Shown here: positions 17,240-17,467 of the stretch, piece by piece
Numbering within the stretch: the stretch's first letter is position 1
Layout of the letters: every line of letters begins with the position of its first letter
Assembly: GCA_900128395.1 (NCBI GenBank)
Contig: LT649641.1
Location: 1-17,467 of the forward strand
Length of the DNA: 17,467 bases
From: Stramenopiles sp. TOSAG23-2
Taxonomy: Eukaryota > Sar
Reading direction: 5' to 3'
Program-made: the position numbers and the translations under genes
Notes under the pieces: model-generated
The model's database searches: none
The model's input: only the letters and a program-made list of their open reading frames with translations
What the model was told of the DNA's origin: nothing

Positions 17240-17467
17240 AATATTTATTATATAATATCGTACTCTCAAAAGAATAACACTTTACAAATATTAAAAAAAA
17301 ATACTAAAAAGTAGTACATCTATATCTCACATTATGTGTCAATAACTCCCATAACAAGAATCATCAAACGAGAGTATAAAATCTAAAAATTAAATATATA
17401 TCTATAACTTTACGGAATTTCGTAATGGCGGAGAAGCACATGACGATCAAGATGCATACGAATCCAT
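17240..17467. other. 3' flank, possible start of the next gene
   Basis: AT-rich sequence to about 17410, then less AT-rich sequence with protein-like frames running off the end. ATG 17425 reads MAEKHMTIKMHTNP. Another plus frame reads FTEFRNGGEAHDDQDAYES without an ATG. A minus frame ends at a stop near 17412. I cannot choose among them. Confidence 0.3.

Noticed and set aside
1-17467. CRISPR array, tRNA or rRNA genes, reassigned stop codons
   Set aside because: No spaced short repeats and no tRNA or rRNA signatures were seen. All well-supported genes end at ordinary stops with none internal once single duplication units are discounted.

Overview
The window is AT-rich nuclear DNA from a non-animal, probably unicellular eukaryote. 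The evidence is the gene set: a CAP-Gly protein, a WW+PH protein, a SET methyltransferase, a Myb/GARP-like factor and a very long coiled-coil protein with one GT-AG intron. These sit beside aspartate-semialdehyde dehydrogenase, which animals lack. Coding regions use the standard code and end in TAA, TAG or TGA. I cannot name the lineage; a stramenopile-like or other free-living protist would fit.

Layout: seven genes alternate in strand, so spacers are alternately convergent and divergent. asd (+, 628-1650) converges on a nuclear regulator (-, 2155-3464). That gene diverges from a SET gene (+, 5821-6507), and a 1.5 kb element with perfect 96-bp terminal inverted repeats lies between them (3992-5480). 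The SET gene converges on an ARM-like, apparently frameshifted gene (-, 6967-7598), which diverges from a CAP-Gly gene with a predicted signal peptide (+, 8123-9594). That gene converges on a WW+PH gene (-, 10308-12394), which diverges from a 1310-residue coiled-coil gene (+, 13078-17239). The coiled-coil protein carries motifs resembling those of dynein adaptors.

The strongest unexplained structure is a set of ten exact head-to-tail duplications of 95-130 bp, with 0-3 bp of junction overlap. Three break open reading frames, and removing exactly one unit restores a single frame each time (398, 458 and 663 residues). Six span a start codon, stop codon or splice donor, where a hand estimate expects about one. 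Unmerged assembly overlaps at coding/non-coding coverage edges are the likeliest cause. A wave of very recent short duplications is the alternative.

The genes do not form one pathway. Three of the last four (CAP-Gly, WW+PH, adaptor-like coiled coil) suggest a cytoskeleton or trafficking theme, but eukaryotic neighbourhood is weak evidence for shared function. I saw no tRNA, rRNA, CRISPR array or intact transposase.
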